A DNA stretch of 64,000 nucleotides, taken from NCBI GenBank assembly GCA_900315705.1, contig ONAB01000002.1, forward strand, positions 188,399 to 252,398, in the 5' to 3' direction. Shown piece after piece: positions 42,256-51,360 of this stretch; within the stretch, counting starts at the first letter, position 1, and every line of letters begins with the position of its first letter. The notes under the pieces were generated by a model. The model was not told where the DNA came from. It did no database searches and saw only the letters and a list, made by a program, of their open reading frames with translations. The position numbers were made by a program, and so were the translations under genes. Source of the DNA: an uncultured Bacteroidales bacterium. Lineage in GTDB: Bacteria; Bacteroidota; Bacteroidia; Bacteroidales; WCHB1-69.

Positions 42256-43440
42256 TTAATTTTCCAATTCGTGTATCAACTTGTCAATTTCATCATATTT
42301 AGGCGACTGCTGTCTCGCATAAATCGCTTTCAGCGTGTTGAGCAGGTTGAGGTCGCGGGGCTCCAGCTTGCGGGCTTCTTCAAAATAGCGGGCCGACTCG
42401 GTCAAATGAGCATCGGATTGCCTCTTGTACTCTTGCGCAGTTGAGTTGTTAGACTGCGAAACTGCCAATTGGTTATATTGGTTGAAAAGTTTTTCAGACA
42501 GGCTGTAATGGCAGACACCCAGATTGTAGAGAACCACAAAATTATTGGACGACAGTCTATTGGCCTTTTCAAGAAGCGTGACTGCCTGCTCGTACTCCTT
42601 TTCTTTGATGTAGAAATTGGAGAGGTTCACATACTCGTCGGCGGAGTTGAAGTTCGCAGAGTTGACGTTCCGGAGTATGTTGCGGGCCTTCACACTGTCG
42701 CCAGTCCAATAGAGGTAGTCTATCTCCGCCATCAAGACATTGACATCGCCGGGGATTTTGGACTTTGCCTGTTCCAGGATTTTGCGGGCCATCGCGGGGT
42801 TATCCTCAGACTTGTAGGTTTCCATCATCCGGATATAGACGTAAGGCACCGCGGAGCCGTCGTCAATGGCCTTCTGGTAATAGGTCTTCAGGTCCTTGGT
42901 GTCGCCCATAGCTTCCAGTGTATAAGCGTAATAGTAATACAGATCGCCGTTCATCGGGTACTGGGGCTTGTCCATCTCGTAGGAGGCGATGCCCTTCTCG
43001 AGGGTGGCTTTGGCGCCATTGTAGTCCTTGGCAATCAGCTGGTCCACGCCGCGCACAAGCAGCAGCGGGTAGAGTTGCTTGAGGGCATCTTTGGCGGAGA
43101 ACATCTCCATTGCTTCCGCATTCGGGTTGATTTCCTTGGACTTCAGGAAAGCGTCGTATGCCTCAACGGGGGCATCGGGATGCACAATCTGGAATTGGGG
43201 GTCCTTCTGTTTGGCGCCATACTCCTCGTTGGCCAGAAAGTAGCAGATATTGCCCTTGTAGAGCCAGGTCTGCGCCTTGCCGGCAAGCTTCTCGTCCTGC
43301 GTGCAAAGGTCAATAGCCTCCTTGGCCTTGACATAGTTCTTGTCATAATAGAAGTTGTAGGCCTTGGTCAGGGAGGGTTTCTGGGCCAGGGTGGTCAGCG
43401 CGAAACCGGAGAGCAGGAAAAGCAGTAAGAGACGTTTCAT
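42256..43440 (-). CDS. Exported TPR-repeat protein, paralogue of its neighbour
   Basis: A 394-residue protein with signal peptide KRLLLLFLLSGFALTTLAQ and TPR-type helices (AYNFYYDKNYVKAKEAIDLC, MNGDLYYYYAYTLEAMGDTKDLKTYYQKAI, EYVNLSNFYIKEKEYEQAVTLLEKANRLS). Function unknown. It follows gyrA by 15 bp on the same strand; gyrA followed by a TPR gene is an arrangement I associate with Bacteroidales. Confidence 0.82.
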   Translation of the reverse strand: MKRLLLLFLLSGFALTTLAQKPSLTKAYNFYYDKNYVKAKEAIDLCTQDEKLAGKAQTWLYKGNICYFLANEEYGAKQKDPQFQIVHPDAPVEAYDAFLKSKEINPNAEAMEMFSAKDALKQLYPLLLVRGVDQLIAKDYNGAKATLEKGIASYEMDKPQYPMNGDLYYYYAYTLEAMGDTKDLKTYYQKAIDDGSAVPYVYIRMMETYKSEDNPAMARKILEQAKSKIPGDVNVLMAEIDYLYWTGDSVKARNILRNVNSANFNSADEYVNLSNFYIKEKEYEQAVTLLEKANRLSSNNFVVLYNLGVCHYSLSEKLFNQYNQLAVSQSNNSTAQEYKRQSDAHLTESARYFEEARKLEPRDLNLLNTLKAIYARQQSPKYDEIDKLIHELEN

Positions 43441-43455
43441 TTTTTCAGGGAAAAA

Positions 43456-46020
43456 TTAGTCGATAGACCCCGTTTGGTCATCGGAGTTTAACGATTGTTC
43501 TACATTTTCGTCCGTGGGGTTGACGATAGGATTGCCCTCTTCGTCAAATTCCTCCTCTTCATCATCTTGTCTGGGGACCACGCAGACGGCGGCGATGGTG
43601 TCGTTCTTGCGCAGGTCTATCAGTTTGACGCCTTGGGTGTTGCGTCCGAGAATGCGGAGGGTGTCCACGTGGAGTCGGATGGCGATGCCGGAGCGGTTGA
43701 TGATCATCAGGTCGTCATCGTCGGTCACATCCTTGAGAGCGACAAGATTGCCGGTCTTTTCGGTGATCTTGATGGTGCTGATGCCCTTGCCGCCACGGTG
43801 GGTGATGCGGTAGTCCTCGAGGAGGGAGCGTTTGCCGAAGCCGTTCTGGGAGACGATGAGCACGTTGCTGCGCTGGTTGTCGATGGCCAGCACGCCCACG
43901 ATGGCATCGTCAGGGCCGGCCAGGGTGATGCCACGCACACCCGCGGCGTTACGACCCATAGGACGCAACTCTTCACTCTCCTTGAAGCGGATGGCGCGAC
44001 CGGAGTGGAGCGCCAGCATCACATCGCTGTTGCCGTCGGTGAAGCGGGCGGCGATGAGGCGGTCGCCTTCACGCACATTGATGGCGATGATGCCCTTCTT
44101 GCGCGGATGCGAGTAGGCGTCGATGTTAGTCTTCTTGATAACGCCCTTTTCCGTACAGAGAATGACGAAATGGTTGTTGATATAGTCGGGATCGGTAATG
44201 CTCGTGAGGTTGATGATGGACGCGATACGGTCGTCCTCCTCAATCTGGAGGATATTCTGGATGGCGCGGCCCTTGGAGGTCTTGACGCCTTCCGGAATCT
44301 CGAACACGCGCAACCAGAAGCACTTGCCCTTCTCGGTGAAGAAGAGCAGGTAGTTGTGGTTGGTGGCCATATAGAGGTGCTCGATGAAGTCCTCATCGCG
44401 GGAGCTGCCGCCCTTGGAGCCCTTTCCGCCGCGGTTCTGGACCTTGTATTCGGCCAGCGGGCAGCGTTTGATGTAGCCGAGGTGAGAGATGGTGATGACC
44501 ACCTCGTCGTCGGGGATGGTGTCTTCCACGCGGAACTCGGAGGAGTTGTACTCGATGGGCGAAAGGCGCGGGTCACCGTACTTATCCTTGATTTCCTGGA
44601 GCTCTTTCTTGATGATTTCCATACGGAGATGCTCGTCGGCGAGCACTTCCTGCAGGTAGGCGATGAGTTTCATCAGCTCGTCATATTCGTTCTGGATCTT
44701 CTCACGCTCGAGGCCGGTAAGTTGGCGGAGACGCATCTCGACGATGGCCTTGGCTTGGGCTTCGGTGAAGCCCCATTTCTCCATCAGGCCGTTCTGGGCC
44801 TCTTGCACCGTTTGGGAGGCGCGGATGAGGGCGATGACCTCATCGATGATGTCGAGGGCCTTGAGGAAACCTTCGAGGATATGGGCGCGGGCCTGGGCCT
44901 TCTTGAGGTCGAACTGGGCGCGGCGGATGACCACGGAGTGGCGGTGCTTGACGTATTCAACGATGATGTCCTTGAGATTGAGCGTCATCGGGCGGCCGTT
45001 GACGAGGGCCACGTTGTTGACGCTGAAGGAGGACTGGAGGGCTGTCATCTGGTAGAGTTTGTTGAGGACAACCTCGGGCACGACGTCGCGGCGCAGGTCA
45101 TAGACGATGCGGGTGCCGTTGCGTTTGTTGGAGAGATTCTCGATGTTGGTGATGCCGGCGATTTTGTCCTCCTTGACCAGTTCCACGGTATGGCGGATCA
45201 TATCGGAGGGGTTGACCTGGTACGGCAGGGAGGTAACGACGATGCGGTTTTTGGTCTTGTCGATTTCAAACTCGGCGTGACCGCGCATCACGATTCTGCC
45301 GCGGCCGGTCTCAAAAGCCTCGCGGACGCCCTGGTAGCCGTAGATCATACAGCCGGAGGGAAAATCGGGGGCCTTGATGTATTGCATCAGCTCAGGAATG
45401 GTGATGTCGTTGTTGTCGATATAGGCGCAGATGCCGTCGCACACCTCGCCGAGGTTGTGCGGGGCCATATTGGTGGCCATACCGACGGCGATGCCAGCGG
45501 AGCCGTTGACCAGCAGGTTGGGGATCTTGGAGGGGAGCACGGTGGGCTCAGGGATGGAGTCGTCGAAGTTGAGGGTCATATCAACAGTATCCTTCTCGAT
45601 GTCGGCCACCATATCCTCGGCGGATTTGCGGAGACGGGCCTCGGTGTAACGCATAGCAGCGGGGCTGTCGCCATCAACAGAGCCGAAGTTACCCTGTCCA
45701 TCCACGAAGGGATAGCGGAGTGACCAGGGCTGAGCCATACGGACCATTGCGTCATAGACGGCGGTATCGCCGTGGGGGTGGTACTTACCCAGCACCTCAC
45801 CCACGATTCTGGCGGATTTCTTATAGGGTTGGTTGGAGACTATATTGTTGTCCCACATTGCATAGATGATACGGCGCTGGACGGGCTTGAGGCCGTCGCG
45901 CACATCAGGCAATGCGCGGGAGACAATCACAGACATAGAATAGTCAATGTAGGCCGTTTTCATTTGGTTTTCGATCTCGACCTGCACGATTTTTTCACCT
46001 AACTTTTCTTCTTCTATCAT
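43456..46020 (-). CDS. gyrA: DNA gyrase subunit A
   Basis: The DNA-cleaving subunit of gyrase, 854 residues. The N-terminal block has [15 protein letters not shown] and [53 protein letters not shown], which holds the catalytic Tyr. Seven-strand beta-pinwheel repeats make up the C-terminal domain, with [11 protein letters not shown] in the place of the GyrA box (QRRGGKG), and a final acidic tail rich in Glu and Asp. The residue equal to E. coli Ser83 is Thr and Asp87 is conserved. Confidence 0.97.
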   Translation of the reverse strand: MIEEEKLGEKIVQVEIENQMKTAYIDYSMSVIVSRALPDVRDGLKPVQRRIIYAMWDNNIVSNQPYKKSARIVGEVLGKYHPHGDTAVYDAMVRMAQPWSLRYPFVDGQGNFGSVDGDSPAAMRYTEARLRKSAEDMVADIEKDTVDMTLNFDDSIPEPTVLPSKIPNLLVNGSAGIAVGMATNMAPHNLGEVCDGICAYIDNNDITIPELMQYIKAPDFPSGCMIYGYQGVREAFETGRGRIVMRGHAEFEIDKTKNRIVVTSLPYQVNPSDMIRHTVELVKEDKIAGITNIENLSNKRNGTRIVYDLRRDVVPEVVLNKLYQMTALQSSFSVNNVALVNGRPMTLNLKDIIVEYVKHRHSVVIRRAQFDLKKAQARAHILEGFLKALDIIDEVIALIRASQTVQEAQNGLMEKWGFTEAQAKAIVEMRLRQLTGLEREKIQNEYDELMKLIAYLQEVLADEHLRMEIIKKELQEIKDKYGDPRLSPIEYNSSEFRVEDTIPDDEVVITISHLGYIKRCPLAEYKVQNRGGKGSKGGSSRDEDFIEHLYMATNHNYLLFFTEKGKCFWLRVFEIPEGVKTSKGRAIQNILQIEEDDRIASIINLTSITDPDYINNHFVILCTEKGVIKKTNIDAYSHPRKKGIIAINVREGDRLIAARFTDGNSDVMLALHSGRAIRFKESEELRPMGRNAAGVRGITLAGPDDAIVGVLAIDNQRSNVLIVSQNGFGKRSLLEDYRITHRGGKGISTIKITEKTGNLVALKDVTDDDDLMIINRSGIAIRLHVDTLRILGRNTQGVKLIDLRKNDTIAAVCVVPRQDDEEEEFDEEGNPIVNPTDENVEQSLNSDDQTGSID

Positions 46021-46142
46021 TTTTTCGTATCTTTTGTTTCTTCTAAATCGCTGTTTCTTAAAATATTACATTTTACAAAAAGAGAGCACGAAAATACGAT
46101 TTTTTTCGAGAAATGCAAGCCTAAAAATGCTGTTCTTTTTTG

Positions 46143-46150
46143 TATTTTTG
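46143..46150 (+). promoter_or_regulatory. -7 promoter element of clpC
   Basis: TATTTTTG then CCGCCTGA, 32 bp before the ATG at 46183, in the divergent gap with gyrA. Confidence 0.65.
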
Positions 46151-46182
46151 CCGCCTGATATATTTAATTGAATAATCATAAT

Positions 46183-48702
46183 ATGGAAATGCACTATTCT
46201 GACGAAATGACCTATGCTTTGGAGGAGGCACGCAAGATTGCGGTGTATTATCATTCCCAAAACATCGGTATGGAACATATAATGGTGGCATTGTTGCGTT
46301 ATCCTGGCGACAGCATCACCAAGAACCTTTTCAATGTTTACCGGCTGGACACCGACGTGTTGCGCACGCAGTTGGAGGAGATGATTGAGGGCAACGAAAA
46401 CAAAGTGGAGAGCATGCCGGAGAGCATCCGTTTCAACACGCAGACCGACAACACGCTGCGTCTCTCCTACCTCATCTCGAGGGAGTATCATAGCGACAAG
46501 GTGGAGTCGTATCATTTTGTGCTCGCCCTGCTGCGTGACGGCCGCAACGACTCGGCCAATGTGGTGAAGATCCTGCTCACGCGCGGGGGCATCACCTACA
46601 ACTCCTTCACCTCGGAGGTGAAGCGCGAACTCAATATGGAGTCGGGGCGCCCGGAGGCAATGTCAGGCGGTGACGATATGGAGGAGGACGAGGACGACCG
46701 CCGCAGGCCCGTGCGGACCAAGAAGGGCGCCGCCAAGGGGTCGGCCACGCCGATGCTGGACAGTTTCGGCAAGGACCTCACGCAGTATGCCGCCGACGGC
46801 AAGCTGGATCCGGTGGTGGGCCGCCAGAAGGAGCTGGAGCGCATTGCCCAGATCCTGAGCCGCCGCAAAAAGAACAATCCTGTACTGATTGGCGAGCCCG
46901 GCGTCGGCAAGTCGGCCGTGGCCGAGGGACTGGCCATCAACATCGTGCAGGGCAAGGTGTCGCGCACGCTGATGAACAAGCGTCTGGTGGCCTTGGATAT
47001 GGCCTCGTTAGTGGCCGGCACCAAGTACCGCGGACAGTTCGAGGAGCGTGTGAAGACCATCCTCACCGAGATTGAGAAGAACCCCGACATCATCCTGTTC
47101 ATCGACGAGTTGCACACGATGGTGGGGGCTGGCAACGCGCCCGGCAGTATGGATGCGTCCAACCTCTTCAAGCCCGCCCTGGCGCGCGGCGAGATGCAAT
47201 GCATCGGCGCCACCACCCTGGACGAGTACCGCGAGTTCATCGAAAAGGACGGTGCCCTGGAACGCCGTTTCCAGAAGATCATCCTCGAGCCCACCACACC
47301 GGAGGAGACCATCGAGATTTTGAACAACATCAAAGACAAATACGAAGACCATCATCTGGTGCGCTACAGCGACGAGGCCCTCAAGGCCTGTGTGTCGCTC
47401 TCCAACCGGTACATTTCCGACCGCTGTCTGCCCGACAAGGCCCTGGATGCCCTCGACGAGGCCGGCGCCCGTATGCATATCCAGAACATCCACGTGCCGG
47501 AAGAGCTTCTGCAGGTGGAGAAACAGATTGCCGAGTTCGAGAAACTCAAGACCGAGGCCATCAAGGAACAGCAATACAACGCCGCCGCTGGCTACCGCGA
47601 CCAGATCAAGCAGTTGGAAAGCACCCTCGCCACCATCAAGAAGGAGTGGGAAGAGAAGTCAGACCTGGAGCGTCCGGTCGTGACGGAAGACACGGTTGCC
47701 GAAGTCATCGCGATGATGACGGGCGTGCCCACGCAGCGCATCTCCACCAACGAGGGCGCGCGCCTGCTGAAGATGGCCGACGAGTTGCAAGGCAAGGTCA
47801 TCGGCCAGGACGACGCCATCGTCAAGATTGCCAAGGCCATCCGCCGCAACCGCGCCGGACTCAAGGACCCCAACAAGCCCATCGGCACCTTCATCTTCCT
47901 CGGTCCCACCGGTGTGGGCAAAACCTACCTGGCCAAGGTGCTGGCCGAGTATCTTTTCGACTCGCAGGATGCCATCATCCGCATCGATATGAGCGAATAT
48001 ATGGAGAAGCACACCGTATCGCGTCTCATCGGCGCGCCTCCGGGCTATGTAGGCTACGAAGAGGGCGGCCAACTCACCGAAAAGGTACGCCGCAAGCCCT
48101 ACTCTATCGTACTGCTCGATGAAATCGAGAAGGCCCACCACGACGTGTACAATGTGCTGCTGCAGGTCTTTGACGAGGGACAACTCACCGACGGTATGGG
48201 CCGGAAGGTTGATTTCAAGAACACCATCCTCATAATGACCTCCAACATCGGCACGCGCGAGCTGAAGGACTTCGGCACGGGCGTGGGCTTCAGCACCGAA
48301 GCCACCAAGGCGGCACAGAACAAGGTGGAACAAGGCATCCTCGAGAAAGCCCTCAAAGCAACCTTCTCCCCCGAGTTCCTGAACCGCGTGGACGACGTCA
48401 TCTATTTCAACTCCTTAGGCAAGGACGAGGTTATCCGAATCATCGATATCGAACTCAAGAAGGTGCTCGACCGCGTCAAGGACCTCGGCATTTCGGTGAC
48501 GGTGACCGACAAGGCCAAGCATTTCCTGGCCGACACCGGCTGGGATCCCAACTACGGCGCACGTCCGCTGAAACGGGCCATCCAGAAGAACGTCGAGGAT
48601 CTGCTCGCCGAGGAGATTCTCAACCAGACGCTGCCGGAGGGTTCCGCGCTGACGTTGGATTACGATGAGGAGAGGGAGGAGATGAGAATAATTAAGAATT
48701 AA
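46183..48702 (+). CDS. clpC: ClpC-type AAA+ unfoldase
   Basis: An 839-residue Hsp100 chaperone that feeds proteins to ClpP. It has a double Clp-N domain (residues 1-150) and an acidic linker ([12 protein letters not shown]). The first AAA domain has Walker [14 protein letters not shown] and Walker B ILFIDELH; a UVR-type middle segment follows ([19 protein letters not shown]). The second AAA domain has [21 protein letters not shown] and GVGF, the likely ClpP-docking loop. ATG 46183 is preferred to TTG 46168. The last two codons and the stop lie inside a heptamer array leading into kdsC. Confidence 0.93.
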   Translation: MEMHYSDEMTYALEEARKIAVYYHSQNIGMEHIMVALLRYPGDSITKNLFNVYRLDTDVLRTQLEEMIEGNENKVESMPESIRFNTQTDNTLRLSYLISREYHSDKVESYHFVLALLRDGRNDSANVVKILLTRGGITYNSFTSEVKRELNMESGRPEAMSGGDDMEEDEDDRRRPVRTKKGAAKGSATPMLDSFGKDLTQYAADGKLDPVVGRQKELERIAQILSRRKKNNPVLIGEPGVGKSAVAEGLAINIVQGKVSRTLMNKRLVALDMASLVAGTKYRGQFEERVKTILTEIEKNPDIILFIDELHTMVGAGNAPGSMDASNLFKPALARGEMQCIGATTLDEYREFIEKDGALERRFQKIILEPTTPEETIEILNNIKDKYEDHHLVRYSDEALKACVSLSNRYISDRCLPDKALDALDEAGARMHIQNIHVPEELLQVEKQIAEFEKLKTEAIKEQQYNAAAGYRDQIKQLESTLATIKKEWEEKSDLERPVVTEDTVAEVIAMMTGVPTQRISTNEGARLLKMADELQGKVIGQDDAIVKIAKAIRRNRAGLKDPNKPIGTFIFLGPTGVGKTYLAKVLAEYLFDSQDAIIRIDMSEYMEKHTVSRLIGAPPGYVGYEEGGQLTEKVRRKPYSIVLLDEIEKAHHDVYNVLLQVFDEGQLTDGMGRKVDFKNTILIMTSNIGTRELKDFGTGVGFSTEATKAAQNKVEQGILEKALKATFSPEFLNRVDDVIYFNSLGKDEVIRIIDIELKKVLDRVKDLGISVTVTDKAKHFLADTGWDPNYGARPLKRAIQKNVEDLLAEEILNQTLPEGSALTLDYDEEREEMRIIKN

Positions 48703-48738
48703 GAATTAAGAATTAAGAATGGAGAATGGAGAATGAAG
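48690..48738. repeat. Heptamer tandem array joining clpC and kdsC
   Basis: Seven 7-bp units: AATTAAG four times, AATGGAG twice, AATGAAG. It contains the last codons and stop of clpC and the start ATG of kdsC (48733, in the last unit). GGAG at 48721-48724, part of a repeat unit, is 8 bp from that ATG and can serve as its ribosome-binding site. Confidence 0.88.
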
Positions 48739-49254
48739 AATTACAAGGAAAAATTGCACGCCATCAAGGCATTCATATTTGATTTCGACGGGGTTTTGTC
48801 GGACGGGAAAGTTTATGTGCAGCGTGACGGCGAGATGGTTCGCGCCACGAACACGAAGGACGGGTACGCGCTGCAATATGCCTTGCGCAAGGGCTACCGT
48901 GTGGCCATCATCTCCGGCGGCTATGCCGACTCAATGCGGCTGCGCTACAAGGATTTCCCGGGGATGGACATCTTCCTCCACGTGGGCAACAAGATTGACT
49001 TGTACCACGACTATCTCAAGGAACACGATCTGCAGCCCGAGAATGTCCTGGTGATGGGCGACGACATCCCCGACTACCAGATGATGCAGATGGCGGGGGT
49101 GAAGTGTTGTCCCGCCGACGCCGCTGAGGAGATCAAGCACATCTCCGACTACATCTCCTTCCAGCCAGGCGGGTGCGGGTGCGTGCGCGATGTCATAGAA
49201 CAGACCCTGCGGCTGCAGGGCCGTTGGTTTGAAGAGGACGCCTGCGTCTGGTAA
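48733..49254 (+). CDS. kdsC: KdsC-type phosphatase (3-deoxy-D-manno-octulosonate 8-phosphate phosphatase)
   Basis: A 173-residue HAD-superfamily (C0 type) phosphatase that makes KDO for lipopolysaccharide core synthesis. The motif I loop is FIFDFDGVLSDG (nucleophile Asp and acid Asp). AIISGG is motif II and VLVMGDDIPDY motif III. The length fits the KdsC tetramer subunit. It is co-directional with clpC and 20 bp ahead of the TerB/J-domain gene. Confidence 0.88.
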   Translation: MKNYKEKLHAIKAFIFDFDGVLSDGKVYVQRDGEMVRATNTKDGYALQYALRKGYRVAIISGGYADSMRLRYKDFPGMDIFLHVGNKIDLYHDYLKEHDLQPENVLVMGDDIPDYQMMQMAGVKCCPADAAEEIKHISDYISFQPGGCGCVRDVIEQTLRLQGRWFEEDACVW

Positions 49255-49274
49255 CCATTTAATAGCACACGGAT

Positions 49275-50090
49275 ATGGGTTGTTTCTTCTCCGGCACATT
49301 CAGTTTCATCGGGTTCGTCGTAGGCCTTATCTTCGGAGGCTTCGGCGGCGCGTTGATCGGGATGCTTATCGGAACAGTCATCGACGCTATCGTCGGCAAG
49401 AACAAATTCAACGTCAGCAGCCACTATTACAAGACGCAGGATTTCACCGAGCACCTGCTCTATTTGGCCGCATACGTGGCCCGGGCCGACAACAACCGCC
49501 TGCTGCGCTCGGAGATGACCTTCGTGCAGGACTATTTCCGCCAGTTGGTGGGGTCGGACAGGTTGAGCGCCCTGATGCTCCGTTTCCGCGACATTCTGGA
49601 CGAGCGGGCTGACATCGGACCCATCTGCCAGGACCTGAACACGCACGCCACCTTGAACGAAAAGCTGGTCATCCTCAACTTCCTGTTCGGGTTTTCCACC
49701 TCCGACGGCGAGATGCGCAACGAGGAGGTCTCCGCCATCTGGGACATTGCCCAGCGGTTAGGCATTCCCCGCTCCACCTTCGAGGCCGTCCGTTCTATGC
49801 ACGCCCCGTCGGGAGGATACTCCAGACAATACCAACAGGGCGGCTATTCATCCTCTTCTTCCCAATCGTACACTTCCCGTTCCTCTTTGGAGAACGACTA
49901 CAAGATACTGGAAGTTTCGCCCGATGCCACCGACGAGGAGGTGAAGAAGGCCTACCGTGCTGCCGCCAAGAAGCACCATCCTGACAAGGTGAGTCATCTC
50001 GGCGAGGACGTCCGGAAGGCCGCCGAGGAGAAATTCGCCAAGGTCAACCAAGCCTACGACCGGATCAAAAAGGCGCGCGGGATGAATTGA
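49275..50090 (+). CDS. TerB/DnaJ-domain protein (DjlA-like)
   Basis: A 271-residue protein. It has an N-terminal membrane segment (FIGFVVGLIFGGFGGALIGMLIGTVIDAIVG), a TerB-like helical domain (about residues 55-150, FTEHLLYLAAYVARADNNRLLRSEM...FGFSTSDGEMRNEEV), a Ser/Tyr/Gln-rich linker, and a C-terminal J-domain (YKILEVSPDATDEEVKKAYRAAAKKHHPDK) with an intact HPD motif. This is the DjlA arrangement: a membrane-anchored co-chaperone that stimulates DnaK ATPase. Operon with kdsC is likely. Confidence 0.9.
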   Translation: MGCFFSGTFSFIGFVVGLIFGGFGGALIGMLIGTVIDAIVGKNKFNVSSHYYKTQDFTEHLLYLAAYVARADNNRLLRSEMTFVQDYFRQLVGSDRLSALMLRFRDILDERADIGPICQDLNTHATLNEKLVILNFLFGFSTSDGEMRNEEVSAIWDIAQRLGIPRSTFEAVRSMHAPSGGYSRQYQQGGYSSSSSQSYTSRSSLENDYKILEVSPDATDEEVKKAYRAAAKKHHPDKVSHLGEDVRKAAEEKFAKVNQAYDRIKKARGMN

Positions 50091-50118
50091 TTTTCCGGTT
50101 TGTTTTAACCTATTTTTG
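50087..50118 (+). promoter_or_regulatory. Promoter of the sugar MFS gene
   Basis: TTG (50087-50089, overlapping the J-domain gene's stop), a 21-bp spacer and TATTTTTG (50111-50118), 26 bp before the ATG. Confidence 0.65.
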
Positions 50119-50144
50119 CAACACATTTAATTAAATATAATAGT

Positions 50145-51341
50145 ATGAAAAAAAATCTCTCTCTCGTAGCCGTATTCTTCGTGTTTCTGGCTATGGGCTT
50201 CGGCGATGCCGCCGGCCAACTGGTATCCGTAGTGGAAAAAGCCTTCAACATCTCGCCTTTTATGGCCTCTTTTGTCTCCTTTTCCGGAATGATAATGTTC
50301 GGGGTGCTGTCGGTGCCCACGGGGGTCTGGCAGTCAAAGACCGGCAAGAAGAAGATGCTGACCATCGGGCTTATCCTGTTCCTGTTGGGCGCGATTCTTC
50401 CCATCATTGCCTTCAACTTCCCCATCATCCTGTTGGCGGTGTTGCTGATGGGCGCGGGCGCCACCATCCTACAGGTGTCGGGCAACCCGCTGATCCGCGA
50501 CGTGTCGCCCGAGGGCAAATACTCCAGTATGCTCTCCTTCGCCCAGTCGCTGAAAGCCATCGGCACCCTCTCCACATCACTCATCCTGGTGCTCATCGGC
50601 ACCTCGCTGATGAAGTACGGCTGGTTCTCATTTACCCCTGAAGGCGCGGCAGAGCCCGTCAATATGGGCTTCCGCATTCTGTTCCCCATCTTCGGGGCCG
50701 TATTGCTCATCACCCTGATTATGGTGCTGCTCTTTGTCCCCGACCAAGCCGAGACGGAGACCACCGAGCCCACCACCTTCGGGAAATGTCTCAAAGCCTT
50801 GGGCAACCCTTACATCCTGATGATGTTCCTCGGCATCTTTTTCTACTGCGGCGCCGAGGCCTCTATGTTCAACCGCATTCCTTCGATATTGATTGAGAAC
50901 AATCCGGGCATCACGCCGGCTTTGGGCAACATCGTGCTGATTATCGCCCTGTTTGTGGGCCGTTTCCTGGGCGGTGTCTGTCTGCGCCACATCAAGCCGA
51001 ATGTCTTCCTCGTCCTCACCATCCTGGTCTCCATCATCGGCAATGTGCTGTTGTTCCTGCCCTACAACGCCTTCACCACCTGGCTGAGTTTCATCCTGAT
51101 CGGCATCGGTTTCGCCAACATCTTCCCGCTCATCTTCTCCATTTGCGTGGACAAGATGCCCGAGAAGACCAACGAGATTTCCGGTTTGATGACCACCGCC
51201 ATCGTGGGTGCCGCCATCGTGCCGCTCATCACGGGTGCCGCCGCCAATGTGGCTCCGAAATACGCCTTTTTCGTCACGCTGGCCTGCTTGTTGTATTTGG
51301 GCTTCGTGGCTTTGAGAAACCGAGACACCGTTAACGCATAA
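50145..51341 (+). CDS. Sugar MFS transporter (FHS fucose-permease family)
   Basis: A 398-residue membrane protein with about 12 hydrophobic segments. The N-terminal block (FFVFLAMGFGDAAGQLV), the cytosolic loop GVWQSKTGKKKML, MGAGATILQVSGNPLIRDV and the second-half GGVCLRHIKP match the FHS family (fucose, glucose/galactose, mannose). It lies 19 bp upstream of a GH92 glycosidase gene, so uptake of sugars released from mannosides is a reasonable inference. Confidence 0.85.
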   Translation: MKKNLSLVAVFFVFLAMGFGDAAGQLVSVVEKAFNISPFMASFVSFSGMIMFGVLSVPTGVWQSKTGKKKMLTIGLILFLLGAILPIIAFNFPIILLAVLLMGAGATILQVSGNPLIRDVSPEGKYSSMLSFAQSLKAIGTLSTSLILVLIGTSLMKYGWFSFTPEGAAEPVNMGFRILFPIFGAVLLITLIMVLLFVPDQAETETTEPTTFGKCLKALGNPYILMMFLGIFFYCGAEASMFNRIPSILIENNPGITPALGNIVLIIALFVGRFLGGVCLRHIKPNVFLVLTILVSIIGNVLLFLPYNAFTTWLSFILIGIGFANIFPLIFSICVDKMPEKTNEISGLMTTAIVGAAIVPLITGAAANVAPKYAFFVTLACLLYLGFVALRNRDTVNA

Positions 51342-51360
51342 ATCTTTATATTTTTATATT

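Noticed and set aside
43495..45723. 742-codon open frame antisense to gyrA
   Set aside because: Same shadow effect of GC-rich third positions; gyrA is certain.
43456..46020. Thr at the GyrA Ser83 position as a fluoroquinolone-resistance mutation
   Set aside because: Thr is the normal residue there in several susceptible bacteria and Asp87 is intact; sequence alone does not support resistance.
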